NCBI RefSeq assembly: GCF_003971235.1
Contig: NZ_CP034661.1
Coordinates: 4,278,001-4,342,000, forward strand
Reading direction: 5' to 3'
Length of the DNA stretch: 64,000 bases
From: Chryseobacterium aureum
GTDB taxonomy: Bacteria; Bacteroidota; Bacteroidia; Flavobacteriales; Weeksellaceae
Under the pieces are notes generated by a model that saw only the letters and a program-made list of their open reading frames with translations, was not told where the DNA came from and did not search any database. Both the position numbers and the translations under genes were made by a program. Position 1 is the first letter of the stretch; each line of letters starts with the position of its first letter. This document shows positions 34,695 to 42,901 of this stretch, in pieces.

Positions 34695-37163
34695 ATGATA
34701 CAATCAAATGGCTGTATGCCCTTATCAGGGCATATGAATTATCCTGGAATAACTCAGAAAGATCGATCAACCCCTCACAACATACAATGGTTTCAACGGC
34801 TATTTATCCTTTTTTTCTCGTTGCTGAGCTTTACCCCTCTGTTTGCTCAGAATGTAAATGGAGGAATAACAGGGAAGATAAGTATGGTAGACGGGCAGCC
34901 TCTAAGGGCAATATCAGTCTCATTGCTGGAAACAGATCGCCAAACGCTCACGGATGATGAAGGGAATTATCATTTTGAAAATCTTAATGCAGGCCCTTAC
35001 ACCTTAAAATTACAAATTCTGGGAAGTAAAGAAATCCGTCTTCCCGTTGAAGTTAAAACAGGGGAAGACACGAAGCTCGACTATCAGCTTACCAAAGAGA
35101 ATATCCAGGCGATACAGGAAGTGGTGATCATGAAAAATACAAACAGGTTTTCCAAGAAAGAAAGTGGATTTGTAGCAAGATTACCTTTAAAAAACTTAGA
35201 AAATCCACAAGTATACAATACGGTTACAAAAGAACTTTTTCAGGAACAGGTAGCTGTAGATCTGGGGAGTATCTCTAAAAATGTCCCGGGAGCGGGGGTT
35301 CCCATGATTGCCAACCAGGGGAGAGTAACGTTCCGTTCAAGGGGATTCGAAACAGAGCCTAATGCGAGAAATGGGGTAGCAGGAGCAGCCTTCTCGGTGA
35401 TTGATCCTGTAAATCTTGAACGTATTGAGGCTATTAAAGGGCCTTCTGCTACATTGTTCGGAAAAAGTGTAGCCAGTAGTTATGGCGGAGTCTACAACAG
35501 GGTAACGAAAAAACCATATAACAATTTTGGCGGCGAAGTAGGCTACGTGGGAGGAAGCTGGAGCTATAACAGACTGACAGTAGATGTGAATACTCCTGTC
35601 AATAAAGAGAGAACTGCTCTTTTTCGTCTTAACGCGGCAGGCACTTTTGAAAAGAGTTTCCAGGATCTTGGGTTTACCAATTCCTTAGCCATTGCGCCCA
35701 GCTTTTCTTATCAGATCAACGATCGTATGTCGCTTCTTCTCGATGTAGAGTTTAACCAGGCCAAAGGAACTTCTGTTGTGCGTTTTAATCCTTATACGGG
35801 AAGCAACAAAATTCAGTCTATTGCAGACATGAAGTTTCCATATTATAAGAAATTCTTAGGGGATGATCTGGCATATGAAACCCAGATGATGAACATCTTT
35901 GCCCAAATGAATTACAAAATTTCAGAAAACTGGACTTCCCAGACTATATTATCCCGAGCAAGATCAACCATCAAAGGATATATTTCTGCAATTAACGGAA
36001 AAACAGACTCAACGGCCAGTGCCCAGGTAATGGTAGGAACCACATCATTTATTGCGACTAACATCCAGCAGAACTTCATCGGAGACTTCCATATCGGACG
36101 TTTCAGAAACAGAATGGTGGTGGGATTGGATTTTTATAACAATTCGAATCATTTCGACCGTTATCATACCAATACCAAAGTGTTCAACTTTATTCATCCT
36201 TCAGCGGATTTCAGAGTTAACCAGAATATCATTGACGCTCTTACAGCAACTTCTGCTTTCAGAAAAGAAAATAACAGTGATAATACCTACGCTGCGTATA
36301 TATCAGATGTATTTAATATTACGGATCAGCTTATGGTGATGGCCAGTTTGAGAGTAGACCGGTTTCAGTTTAAAGGAGTTTATGATATCACTACAGGGGA
36401 AATCAAAGGAGGGTTAAGCAATAGCGGAACCCAGTCGGGACCTTACGGGCAGACTGCTTTTTCTCCCAAGATGGGAATTGTGTATGAAATATTGAAAAAT
36501 AGCGTTTCCTTATTTGGAAATTATATGAATGGCTTCAATAATGTAAGCGGTGTGGACATCAATGGAAATACATTCAGACCGGAATATGCCAATCAGTTGG
36601 AGTTTGGGGTGAAGGCCGATATTTTCAATCACAGATTGGTTGGAACTTTAAGCTATTATAACATCCGTGTTGATAATATTTTAAGAACCAATCCTGATGA
36701 TGTAAATTATTCAATACAGGACGGAACACAGCTAAGCAAAGGGATAGAAGCTGAAATTACAGCCAATCCGTTTGATGGATTTAATATTGTAGCGGGATAT
36801 GCCTATAATGACAGCAAATATACCAATGCCAATCCTTCTGTTGATGGTTTAAGGCCTGCCCTGTCAGGACCTGCCAATATGTACAATTTCTGGATCAGCT
36901 ACCGTATTTCTGAAGGTAAATTAAAAGGACTTGGAATAGGCGGAGGTGGAAATATGGGGTCATCTTCCTACCAAACCAATACGCAAACAGCAAAAGTGAT
37001 TATTCCATCTTATAAAATGTTTGATCTGGGAATTTTCTATGATCAGCCGAAATATAGAGTAGGACTGAAATTTGATAATATCACCAATGAAAAAGCATGG
37101 TCTGTACGTCTTACACCACAGGCTCCCGCACGTTTTCTTGGAAGTGTTTCTTTAAAGTTTTAA
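34695..37163 (+). CDS. TonB-dependent siderophore-type receptor
   Basis: 822 residues from ATG 34695; ATG 34734 is also possible because the signal sequence (WFQRLFILFFSLLSFTPLFAQ) lies well inside either start. After it comes a carboxypeptidase-regulatory-like domain (GGITGKISMVDGQPLRAISV), then a plug (VPMIANQGRVTFRSRGFETEP, RIEAIKGPSATLFGKS) and a 22-strand-type barrel ending in the hydrophobic-aromatic FLGSVSLKF. The plug and VTKKPY match ferrisiderophore receptors. It takes up iron-chelates with TonB energy. A DUF4198-like gene converges on it; the two share a bidirectional terminator. Confidence 0.9.
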   Translation: MIQSNGCMPLSGHMNYPGITQKDRSTPHNIQWFQRLFILFFSLLSFTPLFAQNVNGGITGKISMVDGQPLRAISVSLLETDRQTLTDDEGNYHFENLNAGPYTLKLQILGSKEIRLPVEVKTGEDTKLDYQLTKENIQAIQEVVIMKNTNRFSKKESGFVARLPLKNLENPQVYNTVTKELFQEQVAVDLGSISKNVPGAGVPMIANQGRVTFRSRGFETEPNARNGVAGAAFSVIDPVNLERIEAIKGPSATLFGKSVASSYGGVYNRVTKKPYNNFGGEVGYVGGSWSYNRLTVDVNTPVNKERTALFRLNAAGTFEKSFQDLGFTNSLAIAPSFSYQINDRMSLLLDVEFNQAKGTSVVRFNPYTGSNKIQSIADMKFPYYKKFLGDDLAYETQMMNIFAQMNYKISENWTSQTILSRARSTIKGYISAINGKTDSTASAQVMVGTTSFIATNIQQNFIGDFHIGRFRNRMVVGLDFYNNSNHFDRYHTNTKVFNFIHPSADFRVNQNIIDALTATSAFRKENNSDNTYAAYISDVFNITDQLMVMASLRVDRFQFKGVYDITTGEIKGGLSNSGTQSGPYGQTAFSPKMGIVYEILKNSVSLFGNYMNGFNNVSGVDINGNTFRPEYANQLEFGVKADIFNHRLVGTLSYYNIRVDNILRTNPDDVNYSIQDGTQLSKGIEAEITANPFDGFNIVAGYAYNDSKYTNANPSVDGLRPALSGPANMYNFWISYRISEGKLKGLGIGGGGNMGSSSYQTNTQTAKVIIPSYKMFDLGIFYDQPKYRVGLKFDNITNEKAWSVRLTPQAPARFLGSVSLKF

Positions 37164-37180
37164 ATAGAATATATAATTGG

Positions 37181-37214
37181 AAAATCCCGGACGGTAAGTC
37201 TGGGATTTTATTTT
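37181..37214. terminator. Bidirectional terminator
   Basis: 12-bp stem AAAATCCCGGAC / GTCTGGGATTTT with 5-nt loop and T tail, between convergent genes ending at 37163 and 37231. Confidence 0.85.
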
Positions 37215-37230
37215 TATCCTTACAATAGGT

Positions 37231-37965
37231 TCAATTGATCCAAAGGCAGTAATTATTCCTGTACCGAATTTTTCCATAAGAATTCCCCTTGAAAGTTCCG
37301 TGAGTAGCATCATTCCAGTCCTGTCGGATTACATAAAGACCCGGGAGGGTTGGCTTAAAAGCAGCCTGGTGATTTTCATCAATAGAAATATTTTTCTCCC
37401 AGTTTTCAGGATTGAATATTCTGATGGCAGTTCCCTTTTCAGCAGGCTTCTTATTTCTGTACGGGGAAATCGTATAAATACCATTCTTTTCGTGAAGAAT
37501 AATATCCATAAACTGAGCGGGATGCATCACCTCTGAAGGTTTTCCTACATGATAAGCACCACACATAAAATCAACAGGGCGCACGTTCTCGTCTGGGTTT
37601 TTAGAGCGTATAAGAACGGGCAGCTGGTCATTCATGCCTAAAACCCGGTAAGTTCCTTCGCTGTCAGGCGTGAAAGTTCCTTCCCAGTGATTTTCCTTCA
37701 TTTGCAATTCAAGGGTTGATTTTTCCCCTTTGGTATTAAGAATAAAAAAGTGGAAATTTTTGATCTCCTGAAATTCCGGTCCAGTAGTCCGGTGACGCTC
37801 ACTAAGATCATCAATAAATCCATAAAAGATCTGAATTTTCACAGGAGCATTTAATTTTTCCGAACCATGAATTTCCATCCAGTAAGCACTGGCTTTTGCC
37901 CATTGTGGAAATAGAAAGAAAACTGAAAATAACAGCAAAGAAAATACAGTTTGGAGTTTAAACAT
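37231..37965 (-). CDS. Secreted protein, possibly DUF4198 / NikM-like periplasmic protein
   Basis: 244 residues from ATG 37965, chosen for its signal peptide (MFKLQTVFSLLLFSVFFLFPQWAKA); an upstream ATG at 38046 adds a less likely leader. The mature protein has a beta-sandwich look, with HGSEKLNAPVKIQIFYG at its start, ENHWEGTFTPDSEGTYRVL in the middle and a late PTLPGLYVIRQDWND, comparable to DUF4198 domains found next to metal-uptake genes. Opposite to the siderophore receptor and sharing its terminator, a role in iron or metal uptake is plausible but inferred. Confidence 0.55.
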   Translation of the reverse strand: MFKLQTVFSLLLFSVFFLFPQWAKASAYWMEIHGSEKLNAPVKIQIFYGFIDDLSERHRTTGPEFQEIKNFHFFILNTKGEKSTLELQMKENHWEGTFTPDSEGTYRVLGMNDQLPVLIRSKNPDENVRPVDFMCGAYHVGKPSEVMHPAQFMDIILHEKNGIYTISPYRNKKPAEKGTAIRIFNPENWEKNISIDENHQAAFKPTLPGLYVIRQDWNDATHGTFKGNSYGKIRYRNNYCLWIN

Positions 37966-38095
37966 CTTGAGAAGTCCTATTTGAATAAGCGAATTTAGTG
38001 AAAAAGGAAATAAACAAATTCTTTGAATTAATAGTTTTATCATCATTACTCATTTTAAAAGTGTCATATTGATCCTCTGTCCGCAGGAATAATAA

Positions 38096-38126
38096 ATTGC
38101 CACAATATATAAAATACTGTGGCAAT
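38096..38126 (-). terminator. Terminator of the 38153 gene
   Basis: ATTGCCACA (38096-38104) pairs with TGTGGCAAT (38118-38126); a T-rich stretch follows on the minus strand. It lies 27 bp after the stop. Confidence 0.55.
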
Positions 38127-38152
38127 CTGGTTGTATGGACTGTTATTTACAT

Positions 38153-38569
38153 TTAGTTCTGTCTTACTCCGCACATAGCATCCCATGTGGTCCAGAAATG
38201 AGCATTGATGGCTCCAATGGGAGGATTTGTGCTGTCTGCAACGATGCCTACCATAGAAGCACAATTGGAATTGCAGCCTATTTCATTATGACTTCCCTGC
38301 TGTGGCGGAATCTGACGCCATGTACCGGTAGATCCGCTTAGTAATTCTACTTTAATTTCAAAGATCCCTGAAAGATTAGGAGTCTGAATTTGTTTGGTAG
38401 GATTCTCACTTGAGATAAAGTCACTCCAGTTTCCTTGTGAGAAAGTTACACGCCATGTAGAAATCATTCTTGAGGTATCATTTTGTGGTGAAAGATACAC
38501 CCAGAACTGTGCTCCGTTTCCAAGTACTAACTGACCTGAAGAATTTGCATTTACACTTGTTGATGTCAT
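38153..38569 (-). CDS. Hypothetical protein, 138 aa
   Basis: Soluble, no signal peptide or membrane helix. Thr/Ser- and Trp-rich with a beta character (AQFWVYLSPQNDTSRMIS, WRVTFSQGNWSDF) and four cysteines in the second half (IGCNSNCASM, DAMCGV). I do not recognise a family. It stands alone with its own hairpin downstream. Confidence 0.6.
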   Translation of the reverse strand: MTSTSVNANSSGQLVLGNGAQFWVYLSPQNDTSRMISTWRVTFSQGNWSDFISSENPTKQIQTPNLSGIFEIKVELLSGSTGTWRQIPPQQGSHNEIGCNSNCASMVGIVADSTNPPIGAINAHFWTTWDAMCGVRQN

Positions 38570-38713
38570 ATCGATTTGGATTTAGATGGTTAGTTTGTAT
38601 TCCAAAGTAACGAAGAACAGATTGGATATTTTATAGTATAAATAACCAATTGTTAAGTTTAGTAGAAATACTTAAGAAAGAGTGATTTGAAAATAAGTGA
38701 AATGTATTAATCA

Positions 38714-38746
38714 AAAAATCCTGTGCTAAACCAGCACAGGATTTTT
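38714..38746 (-). terminator. Terminator downstream of tRNA-Ser
   Basis: 14-bp stem AAAAATCCTGTGCT / AGCACAGGATTTTT with loop AAACC, directly after the tRNA on the minus strand. Confidence 0.85.
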
Positions 38747-38750
38747 CTTG

Positions 38751-38837
38751 CAGAGAGGAAGGGATTCGAACCCTCGATACAGTTACCCGTATACTACCTT
38801 TCCAGGGTAGCTCCTTCAACCACTCGGACACCTCTCT
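38751..38837 (-). tRNA. tRNA-Ser (GGA)
   Basis: 87-nt class II tRNA read on the minus strand: acceptor AGAGAGG pairs with CCTCTCT, discriminator G, CCA not encoded. Anticodon loop CTGGAAA flanked by CTACC/GGTAG gives anticodon GGA; a long variable arm (TATACGGGTAACTGTATC) and T-loop GGTTCGAATCC follow. Confidence 0.95.
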
Positions 38838-38892
38838 TTTTGAGATTGCAAAAATAGTGTATTTTCTTTAATATGCAAATTATTCTTACAAA

Positions 38893-39909
38893 TTAATTTG
38901 TAATTTCTCCACAAAGGCTTCTGGTGAAATTATCTGCAAAGCTTCCGGAGTAGCTTGGATTATCAATAAGGTGCATGGCTTTGGTGATCGCAGTTTCCGC
39001 AGTCATGTCTCTTCCGCTGATCGCGCCGATTCTTGAGAAAATATTACTGTTTTCATACTTTCCGAACGAGATGCCCCCTGATATACACTGACTTACCACT
39101 ACAATTTCGGTTCCGTTATTTCTGATTTCCTGAAGCGTTTCCTGCGTTTTTTCACTGCTGAAAATGGTTCCCGAACCAAAAACCTGAAGAATAAGAACCT
39201 TCATTTTGGGGATTTCTCTGAAGTGGCTCAAATGCATACCCGGGAAAATTCTCCAGAATAAAATATCTTCAGAAATATGCTCATCCACATGAAAATCCAC
39301 CTCCGGATCACAACGGAACAAATTATCTTTAATAATATTCAAATGAACTCCTGATTGTCCTAAAATAGGGTAGTTTGGGCTTGAATAAGCATCAAAATAC
39401 TCCGCAGAATATTTCAGCGTTCTGTTTCCTCTTAATAATTTGTACTCAAAATAAATGGCAACTTCCTGGATGACTGCTTCGTCATTTTCATAAAGACTGG
39501 CGTAATAAAGACTCGTCAGAAGATTTTCCTTCGCATCTGTTCTCAGGTCACCAATCGGAAGTTGAGAACCCGTCATAATCACCGGTTTTCTTAATCCTTT
39601 TAGCATGAAACTTAATGCAGATGCCGTATAAGACATCGTATCCGTTCCGTGAAGAATCAGGAATCCATCATAATCATCATAATTTTTTTGAATATAATTT
39701 GCGATTACTTTCCATTCTTCAGGCCCCATATCCGAGGAATCTAATGGTTTGGCAAAAGGATGAACGAAAACCTCACATTCCATGAGCCTCATTTCAGGCA
39801 TTTTCTCAAATATATTACCAAAGTCAAAGGCACGGAGACTTCCGGTTTCGTAATCTTTTTCCATTCCGATCGTTCCACCGGTATAGATGAGCAGGACTTT
39901 TCGCTTCAT
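38893..39909 (-). CDS. ansA: Type I (cytoplasmic) L-asparaginase
   Basis: Hydrolyses L-asparagine to aspartate and ammonia. 338 residues without signal peptide, as for AnsA. The active-site threonines are in YTGGTIGM (residues 9-16) and LHGTDTM (about 86-92), with the DAKENLL lysine (about 128) completing the catalytic set, and the C-terminal half carries the domain with VLQVFGSGTI and QCISGG. A minus-strand TAATTTTG at 39956-39963 is a suitable -7 element. Confidence 0.92.
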   Translation of the reverse strand: MKRKVLLIYTGGTIGMEKDYETGSLRAFDFGNIFEKMPEMRLMECEVFVHPFAKPLDSSDMGPEEWKVIANYIQKNYDDYDGFLILHGTDTMSYTASALSFMLKGLRKPVIMTGSQLPIGDLRTDAKENLLTSLYYASLYENDEAVIQEVAIYFEYKLLRGNRTLKYSAEYFDAYSSPNYPILGQSGVHLNIIKDNLFRCDPEVDFHVDEHISEDILFWRIFPGMHLSHFREIPKMKVLILQVFGSGTIFSSEKTQETLQEIRNNGTEIVVVSQCISGGISFGKYENSNIFSRIGAISGRDMTAETAITKAMHLIDNPSYSGSFADNFTRSLCGEITN

Positions 39910-39955
39910 GTACTGTTTTTAATTAAGAATTGGAGCCCGATGAGGGTTCATAGGC

Positions 39956-39963
39956 CAAAATTA
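39956..39963 (-). promoter_or_regulatory. -7 promoter element of ansA
   Basis: TAATTTTG on the minus strand, 46 bp before the ansA ATG. Confidence 0.4.
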
Positions 39964-40069
39964 CGTTAATTTGCAAAGATTTGAAAATGAATGAAACGCT
40001 TATCATGAAATTTTATCAAAATAAATGGAAATTACATACGTTTCATGGGGCTATTGAAAAAATAACTGA

Positions 40070-40750
40070 ATGCGGATGAAAGACTTAGCGCAAACTTATG
40101 AATATTTAAAACAGTTTTTAACTGAAGAAAGAATCACGAAAATTGAACACTTTTCTCAGGAAAGCTCAGATTTTGTGCTTCCTGTTGTAGAAGATGTCTA
40201 CCAGTTTAGAAATGCAGCAGCCATTGTACGTTCTGTAGAAGCCTGTGGTTTTCATAAAGTAGTGGCTTTGCAGGAAGAATACAGCTTCGAGCCGAATCTT
40301 AGGGTAACAAAAGGGGCAGATACATGGGTTGAAGTGGAGAAGCTTCCGAGAAATATGGAGTCTTTTCAGAATATTAAAGACAGAGGATACAAGATCGTGG
40401 CTGTTTCTCTGGAAAATAATGCTAAAATGCTACCTGAATATGAAATTACTGAACCTATCGCTCTGGTATTCGGAACCGAAATGGAGGGAGTATCCCGGGA
40501 AATTTTAGATTTTGCGGATGAAACACTGGCTATTCCCATGTATGGCTTTACGAGAAGCTTCAACGTTTCTGTAGCGGCTTCTATCTGTATGTATGAATTG
40601 AAGCAGAAGCTTATAAAATCTGATATCGATTACAAACTGAATGAAGAAAAGCTTCTAAGAATGAAAATCCTTTGGGCAGTGAATTCGATGAGAAGCGGGC
40701 AGCAGATCTTCGAAAAATACCTGAGAGAAAATAATATGGACTGGAAATAG
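40070..40750 (+). CDS. SpoU/TrmH-family RNA 2'-O-methyltransferase
   Basis: 226 residues. SPOUT fold with the three SpoU motifs: motif 1 in VYQFRNAAAIVRSVEACGF, motif 2 LVFGTEMEGVS, motif 3 IPMYGFTRSFNVSVAASICMYEL. The motif 1 Asn/Arg and motif 3 Asn-Val-Ser are the SAM and RNA contacts. The size, close to TrmH, suggests methylation of tRNA guanosine-18, but a 23S rRNA target is also possible. Start ATG 40070; ATG 40076 is an alternative. It converges with rsmE across a shared terminator. Confidence 0.85.
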   Translation: MRMKDLAQTYEYLKQFLTEERITKIEHFSQESSDFVLPVVEDVYQFRNAAAIVRSVEACGFHKVVALQEEYSFEPNLRVTKGADTWVEVEKLPRNMESFQNIKDRGYKIVAVSLENNAKMLPEYEITEPIALVFGTEMEGVSREILDFADETLAIPMYGFTRSFNVSVAASICMYELKQKLIKSDIDYKLNEEKLLRMKILWAVNSMRSGQQIFEKYLRENNMDWK

Positions 40751-40762
40751 TAAGTCAGAAAA

Positions 40763-40795
40763 AAAGAGAAGGATTACAAGCCTTCTCTTTTTATT
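40763..40795. terminator. Bidirectional terminator
   Basis: Stem AAAGAGAAGG / CCTTCTCTTT with 8-nt loop and T tail, between genes ending at 40750 and 40797. Confidence 0.8.
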
Positions 40796-40796
40796 G

Positions 40797-41492
40797 TTAT
40801 ATCATGTTGTAATAATTCCATGCGGCTACAAAAACGCCGGCGGTTTCGGTTCTGAGCCTTTGGTTTCCGAGTGAAACGGCTCTTACTTTATTTTCTGCCA
40901 GAAAGGCAATTTCTTTTTCGGAAAAATCACCTTCAGGACCTATTAAAAAAGTAATCTGTTCTAATGAAGGAATGTTTTTAAGCCCGATTCTTTCTAAATT
41001 TTCATGGCAGTGCGCTACAAAAGTATTTTCCGGATTAACGCCTTTCAGAAAATCCGTTAGTTTTACCGCATCGTTGATGACCGGAAAATGAAATCTCAGA
41101 CTTTGCTTTGATGCGGCAACAGCCTGTTTTCGTATTTTATCAATATTAATGTTTTTACGCTCTGTCTTTTCGGTGATAATAATACTGATTTCAGAAATGC
41201 CCATTTCCACTGCCTTTTCCACAAAGAATTCAATTCTGTCAATATTTTTAGTGGGAGCAATGGCAATATGAAGTTTCGGATTGAATTCGGGAAGATTTTC
41301 TTTGATTTCAGAAACTTCTATACCCGCTTTTTTCCCTTCTATAATAAGCTTTCCGGAAGCCAGTTTTCCTTTTCCATCCGTCACATGAATATCTTCACCA
41401 TCTTTCATCCGAAGAACTTTTACGATATGCTGCTGCTCTTCATCATTGATCGTGACTTTTTGCTCTGCTATTTCTCCGTAAAATAATTTCAT
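40797..41492 (-). CDS. rsmE: 16S rRNA m3U1498 methyltransferase RsmE
   Basis: Methylates N3 of U1498 in 16S rRNA using SAM. 231 residues with an N-terminal PUA-like part (KVTINDEEQQHIVKVLRMKDGE) and a C-terminal SPOUT knot with the signature LIGPEGDFSEKEIAFL and SLGNQRLRTETAGV. It is third in a leftward run with tsaD and a 131-aa gene; its ATG overlaps the preceding stop by 4 bp, so the three are co-translated. Confidence 0.92.
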   Translation of the reverse strand: MKLFYGEIAEQKVTINDEEQQHIVKVLRMKDGEDIHVTDGKGKLASGKLIIEGKKAGIEVSEIKENLPEFNPKLHIAIAPTKNIDRIEFFVEKAVEMGISEISIIITEKTERKNINIDKIRKQAVAASKQSLRFHFPVINDAVKLTDFLKGVNPENTFVAHCHENLERIGLKNIPSLEQITFLIGPEGDFSEKEIAFLAENKVRAVSLGNQRLRTETAGVFVAAWNYYNMI

Positions 41493-41884
41493 ATATCCTG
41501 GCTTATAAAGGCAACTCCTGTTTTGATGGTGGTATAAATGTCCGTATCACATTCCCTGTAAGAACACGTGTATATTTCTTCTATCCAGGTATTGTTAATA
41601 AAAATCAGATTTAAATATTCCTGTTTTCTCAAATTGTTTTTGATGGATAAATAATCTCCTTCTTTTGGAGTATAGGGAAAACTGAAAAGGTGCTCAGAAT
41701 TGATTAATTTCAAAACTTCATCTTTTATATCCTGGATATATCCGGTCTCAGAACTTTCTCCGGTAAACTCTGAAAAAGTTTCTGATCCCTCATGTCTTCC
41801 TGTGACCGTTTCTAATACCCAATAATATTTTGAATTCTTTTTAGACTGTGTTCCCAGTACTTTTTCTTCTAAGAGTATTTTCAT
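41489..41884 (-). CDS. Hypothetical protein between tsaD and rsmE
   Basis: 131 residues, soluble, without signal peptide. It overlaps tsaD (upstream) and rsmE (downstream) by 4 bp each, so it is a true translated gene within an RNA-modification operon. Features are a central EGDYLSIKNNLRKQEYLNLIF and a C-terminal Cys pair (YTCSYRECD). No family recognised. The context may hint at a translation-related role, but this is weak. Confidence 0.7.
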   Translation of the reverse strand: MKILLEEKVLGTQSKKNSKYYWVLETVTGRHEGSETFSEFTGESSETGYIQDIKDEVLKLINSEHLFSFPYTPKEGDYLSIKNNLRKQEYLNLIFINNTWIEEIYTCSYRECDTDIYTTIKTGVAFISQDI

Positions 41885-42897
41885 AAATCATATTTTGCCG
41901 TTGCGGAAGTTCTTAAATCCGTAAATTCTCCCCGCTCAAATTTCAGCTTTGCTACCATGGCAATCATGGCTGCATTGTCTGTTGTATATTCAAACTTAGG
42001 AATATAAATTTCCCAGCCCAGTCTTTCTCTGTTATCTTCCATCGCTTTTCTGAGCGCAGAATTGGCAGATACTCCTCCTGCAATAGCAACCTGATTCACA
42101 TTGAGGTCTTTGGCTGCTTTTTCAAGCTTATTCATCAGAATTTCAATAATGGATTTCTGTACAGAAGCACACAGATCATTAAGGTTTTCTTTGATGAAAT
42201 CCGGATTCTTTCTGACTTCTTTCTGAATGAAATACAGTACTGAGGTTTTGATACCGCTGAAAGAATAATCGTAGTTTTCCAGCTTCGGTTTATTGAATGT
42301 AAAAGCATCAGGATTTCCTTCCTTCGCCAATCTGTCGATGATAGGTCCCGCAGGATAATCAAGGTCAAAAATCTTCCCGATTTTATCAAATGCTTCTCCG
42401 GCCGCATCATCAGTAGTCTTCCCAATGATTTCCATATCAAAATAGTCTTTTACCAGTACAATCATGGTGTGTCCGCCACTCACGGTAAGACACAGGAATG
42501 GGAAGGTAGGCGGCACAGGATTTGCATCTTCGATGAAATGGGCCAGAATGTGAGCTTGAAGGTGATTTACCTCAATCAACGGTACATTCAGGCTCATAGC
42601 CAAAGACTTAGCAAATGATGTTCCTACAAGAAGAGATCCTAAAAGTCCCGGTCCGCGAGTAAATCCTATAGCAGAGATAGCATTTTGTTGTATATTTGCT
42701 TTAGAAAAAGATTTTTCAACAACGGGGATCATATTTTGCTGATGGGCTCGTGAAGCCAATTCAGGGACAACGCCGCCATATTCTTTGTGGATGGCCTGGT
42801 TCGCGGCAATGTTTGAAAGAATAGAATTTCCCTTGATGATAGCTGCTGAGGTGTCGTCACAGGACGATTCAATACCTAAAATTATAGAGTCGCTCAT
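41881..42897 (-). CDS. tsaD: tRNA threonylcarbamoyltransferase TsaD
   Basis: Adds threonylcarbamoyl to A37 of ANN-decoding tRNAs (t6A), with TsaB/TsaE partners. 338 residues with the ASKHA fold: start ILGIESSCDDTSAAI, metal site NHLQAHILAHF, LCLTVSGGHTMI and DDAAGEAFDKIGK, then GGVSANSALR and the final TDNAAMIAM. Essential in most bacteria. The start codon lies only 4 bp from the start of the divergent TamB-like gene, so their promoters must lie inside each other's coding region or be shared. Confidence 0.95.
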   Translation of the reverse strand: MSDSIILGIESSCDDTSAAIIKGNSILSNIAANQAIHKEYGGVVPELASRAHQQNMIPVVEKSFSKANIQQNAISAIGFTRGPGLLGSLLVGTSFAKSLAMSLNVPLIEVNHLQAHILAHFIEDANPVPPTFPFLCLTVSGGHTMIVLVKDYFDMEIIGKTTDDAAGEAFDKIGKIFDLDYPAGPIIDRLAKEGNPDAFTFNKPKLENYDYSFSGIKTSVLYFIQKEVRKNPDFIKENLNDLCASVQKSIIEILMNKLEKAAKDLNVNQVAIAGGVSANSALRKAMEDNRERLGWEIYIPKFEYTTDNAAMIAMVAKLKFERGEFTDLRTSATAKYDL

Positions 42898-42901
42898 AAT
42901 A

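Noticed and set aside
38631..38831. 66-codon minus frame
   Set aside because: Covers the tRNA-Ser gene and its terminator, not protein-coding.
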